Assembly (NCBI GenBank): GCA_025345505.1
Contig: JANVCC010000013.1
Coordinates: 186,001 to 250,000, forward strand
DNA length: 64,000 nucleotides
Reading direction: 5' to 3'
Source: Todiramphus chloris collaris
Lineage: Eukaryota; Chordata; Aves; Coraciiformes; Alcedinidae
Shown: in pieces, positions 60,223 through 64,000 of the stretch
Numbering within the stretch: position 1 is the first letter of the stretch
How the letters are laid out: every line of letters begins with the position of its first letter
Notes under the pieces: model-generated
Seen by the model: only the letters and a program-made list of their open reading frames with translations
What the model was told of the DNA's origin: nothing
Database searches by the model: none
Program-made: the position numbers and the translations under genes

Positions 60223-60424
60223 GCTTTGAGTGAGAACACACCTAATTCTGTTCAGTGATTTTACCTTTTGGCTCAGTTCTAACTGCACTTTCTGAAGTTA
60301 GCAGCCTGTTTTCACAGGCAGTGTCTGCTTCTAGCAGTGAGAACACGCCATGTTTAGAGTTACTACCAAGGATTGGTGTGCAGCCCAAGGCCACTGCTGG
60401 ACCTTGTGTACCACACTGGGCGAT

Positions 60425-60545
60425 GCAGAAAAGTGAAAGGCCGCACCTGCAGGGAGGAAGGAACGGACAGGAGAAGTGACCCGAAACTGACCAACGAGGG
60501 ATTCCGTCCCATATATGTCATATTCGGCATAAAGCTGAGGGATCT
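60425..60545 (+). mobile_element. fragment of an avian LTR (ERVL-type, fossil)
   Basis: The run from about 60477, GACCCGAAACTGACCAACGA then GGGATTCCGTCCCATATATG and TCATATTCGGCATAAAGCTG, resembles the promoter part of a common bird LTR as I remember it: a CCAAACTGRCCAA-type block, an ATTCCATACCAT-type block, a TGACGTCATGCTC-type block and a TATAAA-type block in that order. Only this part is recognised; no ends, no flanking duplication and no internal region are visible. The copy is old and partial. Confidence 0.45.
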
Positions 60546-60852
60546 GGCAGGATGCTTCCCTGGGATATTCCAGGGCTTTCTTCCAGGGTCAGCCTGCGGG
60601 CTGGCACCTCCAGCTGGGAACTGCTCTTCACTGGGCATCTTGAGGTGGAGCTGGGCAGCTGGGAAGCCTCCCAGCCCCTGCACTTGCAGCTCCACTGCCA
60701 CAGCTGCCGCTCCCAGCACCTTCCCCTCTGCTGCAGGACGAGCATTGAGTGCTGGGGAGGAAGAAGGAGAAGGGTCTGATCACATGGATGGGGAGAAGTC
60801 ATGGAAATCCTACAGGTGTAGCTCAGGCCCCCTGGGATGTTCATCCTGAGTG

Positions 60853-61293
60853 CCATCACGTAAACCAGGCGATCAGGCCTAGCCAACAAGGGGTTAGGAA
60901 AGGAAGGTCCCGTCTGACCAATCTTGTATCCTCTTACGAGGAGAGGCTGAGGGAGCTGGGGTTGTTTAGCCTGGAGGAGAGGAGACTCGGGGGGGACCTT
61001 GGTGACCAGTCCAGTCACCAGTGGTGTACCCCAGGGATCAGTACTGGGCCCAGTCCTATTCAGCATCTTGATTGATGACCTGGCTGTGGGGATTGAGGCT
61101 ACCCTCAGGAAATTTGCAGATGACAGCAAACTGGGAGGGAGTGTCGATCTGCTGGAGGGTAGGAAGATGCGGCAGAGGGACCTGGACAGGGTGAGTCAAC
61201 GGTCCGAGGCCAACAGTATGAAGTTCAACAGGACCAAGTGCAGGCTGAGGGAGCTGGGGTTGTTCAGCCTGGAGAAGAGGAGACTCAGGGGGG
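60853..61293 (+). mobile_element. CR1 LINE mosaic with scrambled order
   Basis: Plus-strand CR1 pieces joined out of order. First comes RT sequence (QQGVRKGRSRLTNLVSS, 60880-60935), then a C-terminal piece ([20 protein letters not shown], to about 60999). RT sequence returns ([20 protein letters not shown] then [17 protein letters not shown], 61000-61240), followed by a second copy of the C-terminal piece ([17 protein letters not shown], 61243-61297). The two C-terminal pieces cover the same interval of about 55 bp and both end at GGGGGGACC. The second runs straight into the right-hand LTR-like repeat. Confidence 0.85.
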
Positions 61294-61430
61294 ACCCTAG
61301 GAGATGGGTGATCACTAGCACCTATCCCGCTAGGGTATATAAGACGGGGTTGTAAATTAATACAATTGCTTCTTTGCCTTCTTTTGCTGAATTAGTGTGT
61401 TGCTGCATCTCTCCACTCCCGGTATAAACA
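61294..61430 (+). mobile_element. LTR-like direct repeat, right copy (fossil)
   Basis: Matches the left copy at 56984-57149 from ACCCTAGGAGATGGGTGATC onwards, including the TATA motif (AGGGTATATAAGACGGG) and the end GTATAAACA at 61422-61430. It lacks the first two dozen bases, being joined to CR1 sequence within the shared ACCC. A few point differences and a short length difference show the two copies are not recent. Confidence 0.6.
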
Positions 61431-64000
61431 GTAATACCTTGAGATATGTAATATTAAAGGACTAAAGGCTCCCACAGGCTTTGTGCACCTCTATGATTAG
61501 ATGAGACTGAAGTAAAAATTTTAAGGATATATACTTCGGTCTTGGAGGCACATCACCAGCATTTTTTTTCTATTCAACTATTCTCTATGTTGAAATAAGA
61601 TAAGATGAAGGACTATGAGATGGCTATTTGCAGGGCATATGTTCTGGAGCTAAATACTTTGGAGCTGAACCCAATCTTCTTATCTTTTTATAAAGATACT
61701 TAAATTAAGGGGTTAGATTCAAGCCTATATCTGATTTACGTGTATCTTACATAGAGCTTTACATATATATATTTACTATATATTTCTATTATTGGCTGCT
61801 TTCCTTCCAGAAGATAAACAACATCTGTCACGTACATACACTTACAAATATACAGAGCTAATAAATATGTCAATTAGACCAATATAATGTGTGTGGAAAA
61901 AAAAACATCCCAAGAAGTATTTTTTAAAATATGGCAGCTGTCATGTTTTTGTCTGAAGACAGGAGCCACTAGGGGCCACCATACACCTCAGAAAAATGGT
62001 ATGTCTTTCCCAGGGGAGAATCTGAAAACACATTCCAATTGTACATAACTGACATCACCTTTCTCATTAATTTTATATGCAAAGTTTGCAAAGAATGGGT
62101 TTTCTTGTTATTAAATTTTCCTTTCTGTCTCATTCATTTCCAGTGGCACAGTTCATGACAACAGACTTGAGGTTGGGAAGCACTAAATGACAACCCCACT
62201 TCATGAAAAGTGCTTTCTTCATGAATTATTTCTGGATAAAAAACCATGTTCAAAATTAGTTTTAAAAATAATGAAAATAGCAAAGTAGTCTGCTTTGTGC
62301 TTTCAAATAGTTGCCTTTTGAGATAAGACCATACAATTTTAACAAGGAATCATTTCTGCTAAAGCTTGAATTGAAGTTATGATGCATTGCACTTACTTTC
62401 ATTGGAGCTAACTCTTCACTTGAGGCTTTTCAAGGTAAATGTTCTGTTCAGTTACTCAGTTAGCTACTTATAAGATATAAAATTTCTGCAGGAATGACTG
62501 TAAAAATAAGATTTAGAAAAGTTATCTTGTTTCTTTGGCAGTGCTGCATAAACATAATTTTCCACTTCCACCCCTTCTCTTTATCCACACATTAATCACA
62601 TTTGAATAGTAATTGACAGTACAGAGCATCCTGTAAGACTGAGTCCTTTGTTAGTGTTAGAAACAGAAGAACCCTGAAATCCTGAGTGGAAAGAGTTTGT
62701 TTTAAACAGTAGACCATTTAGATTTATAAGACAGATATATGATATATATACACACACAGCTAGTTGGATACTTGGGCAGATGTTCAGTCCCTATGTGTAC
62801 TGATGATATGCTTACATTGGACCCTGTAAAACTGTCTGTATAGATTCCCACAACCTAGCCAGTAAGATTCCTGGTTACCTTCACATTTGTTTATGGGCTT
62901 CATGTGAGAAATTTAAAGCTATATTATAAAATGTTTAATGTAAGTTACTAGGATTCAGATTCCAACTAAAATCTTTTTGTCTTTTTCCTGTTTCCACTTG
63001 GGGTATTCTGTACAGAGTACTGCATTTTCCATTCTCAGAATTCTTATATTCAGGGCAAGTTTTTAGCCACAGTGGAAGGATTAAAAATATTTATACCAAT
63101 TAATGTTTCTCAATGAAGATCATGTGTCATTCACTGTAATTATAACGAAATTCCTACTAAAATGAGTTTGACTCTTGCAGTTTTACACTTCTGCTCTTTT
63201 ATATACAAACATAGGCTGAAAGCTGCATGCCTTTCTTCTACTTATTCCTCTGTGTTCAACCAGCTGAAGAGCCTCTGCTGTTCTTCAGAACTGAATAAAT
63301 AGCCTTCAGCTGCCACTGCCTTTGTGGAGCAGCCTGGACATAAAGGACAGTTTATTCAGGAGGCTAATACATACCGTTACGCCATGATTCATACATGCAA
63401 TGCATATCCTTTTCAAACCGCTGCTTCTTTGACAGTCTGAGATAGTCAAAGAGGGTATTAAATTTTGTTAAATATTTATTGTCTTTCTCCTCGTTTGAGA
63501 ACAACTTAAAACATGAAGTTATTGAGAAATTTAAACTTATATTGAAGCTCTTGGCCACTAAGGCTTTGTTAAACCACTGATGATCTCTGTAATGTAGCAC
63601 CTTCATGTTCATGATCTGTGCTCTCACGGGTAAAATTCAATAGCCAAATATAAAGAAAACAGACTGCCTCTAAGAAGTCTGGGTGTTTCAAGAGAATGAT
63701 AGAGATCATATATTGTTCCTGCATGTTCTTTATTTTCTGAGAAGTCATAACTTCAGTGTAATATGATAGTGTAAGAATAAGAAGTATTAAACTGTTGCCA
63801 AGTGTAATACCCCAGGACAATTAGAGTCTGGTGAATTCCAGTGTTAAGATACTGATCAAGAGATAAATCATAAGTGGGGGTAGCAAAACTATTTATGATT
63901 TACTGAAGCCCAAAATCTGCTCTTTAGTGAGATAGTACCATCTACCACAAATGATGTCCTGGATTTTCAAAGGATCCTCTGGATACCGGCAGGATTTGAT
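61431..64000. other. intergenic, no gene seen
   Basis: AT-rich unique sequence to the window end. The minus-strand open frames at 63364-63627 and 63569-63820 have no recognisable domain. No repeat family or RNA gene seen. Confidence 0.5.

Noticed and set aside
63364-63820. Two overlapping minus-strand frames of 83-87 codons near the window end
   Set aside because: No domain, no promoter or splice context, composition like the AT-rich surroundings.
1-64000. CRISPR array, tRNA or rRNA genes
   Set aside because: No regularly spaced repeats of the right kind and no cloverleaf or rRNA sequence noticed by eye; a eukaryotic nuclear window.

Overview
The window looks like bird nuclear DNA: AT-rich, with long introns, many CR1 LINE copies (5'-truncated, 3' ends of the ATTCTRTG type) and avian-type LTR fossils. 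The only gene I can name is PRKX, an AGC-family serine/threonine kinase. Its last four coding exons lie on the + strand at 2252-2347, 6388-6445, 11980-12057 and 15035-15160. A probable 4.3 kb 3'UTR follows and ends near an AATAAA at 19410. Species and chromosome cannot be read from the sequence.

Layout. 1-19435: 3' part of PRKX. Its second intron in the window holds an old minus-strand CR1 split by a plus-strand CR1 (6862-9185), next to a clean solo LTR with a 5-bp target duplication (9192-9945). 19436-50924: AT-rich and intergenic, with one fair CR1 3' fragment (22217-22996), several worn CR1 scraps, and no exon I would defend. 50925-52816: the longest CR1, with much of ORF2 still readable. 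53849-54182: two CR1 3' ends in tandem. 54946-55093: compound purine microsatellite.

56984-61430 differs from the rest. It is GC-rich and bounded by two direct LTR-like repeats. On the minus strand it carries (a) an unrecognised two-exon gene, 59175-57731, with a TATA promoter and an 18-bp perfect palindrome (SOX-type half sites, overlapping AP-1 and CRE-like motifs). The protein is Ser-rich, carries duplicated KRRRTS basic motifs, and ends in a single C-terminal membrane anchor. (b) Downstream of it is the decayed catalytic core of a MULE-type (Mutator-like) DNA transposase at 57172-57585. A 10-N assembly gap lies in a duplicated coding repeat of the gene. The right part holds a worn minisatellite, an avian LTR fragment, and a scrambled CR1 mosaic that runs into the right-hand LTR-like repeat. 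This is the best candidate for something undescribed.

61431-64000 is AT-rich with no supported gene. I see no tRNA, rRNA or CRISPR array anywhere in the window.
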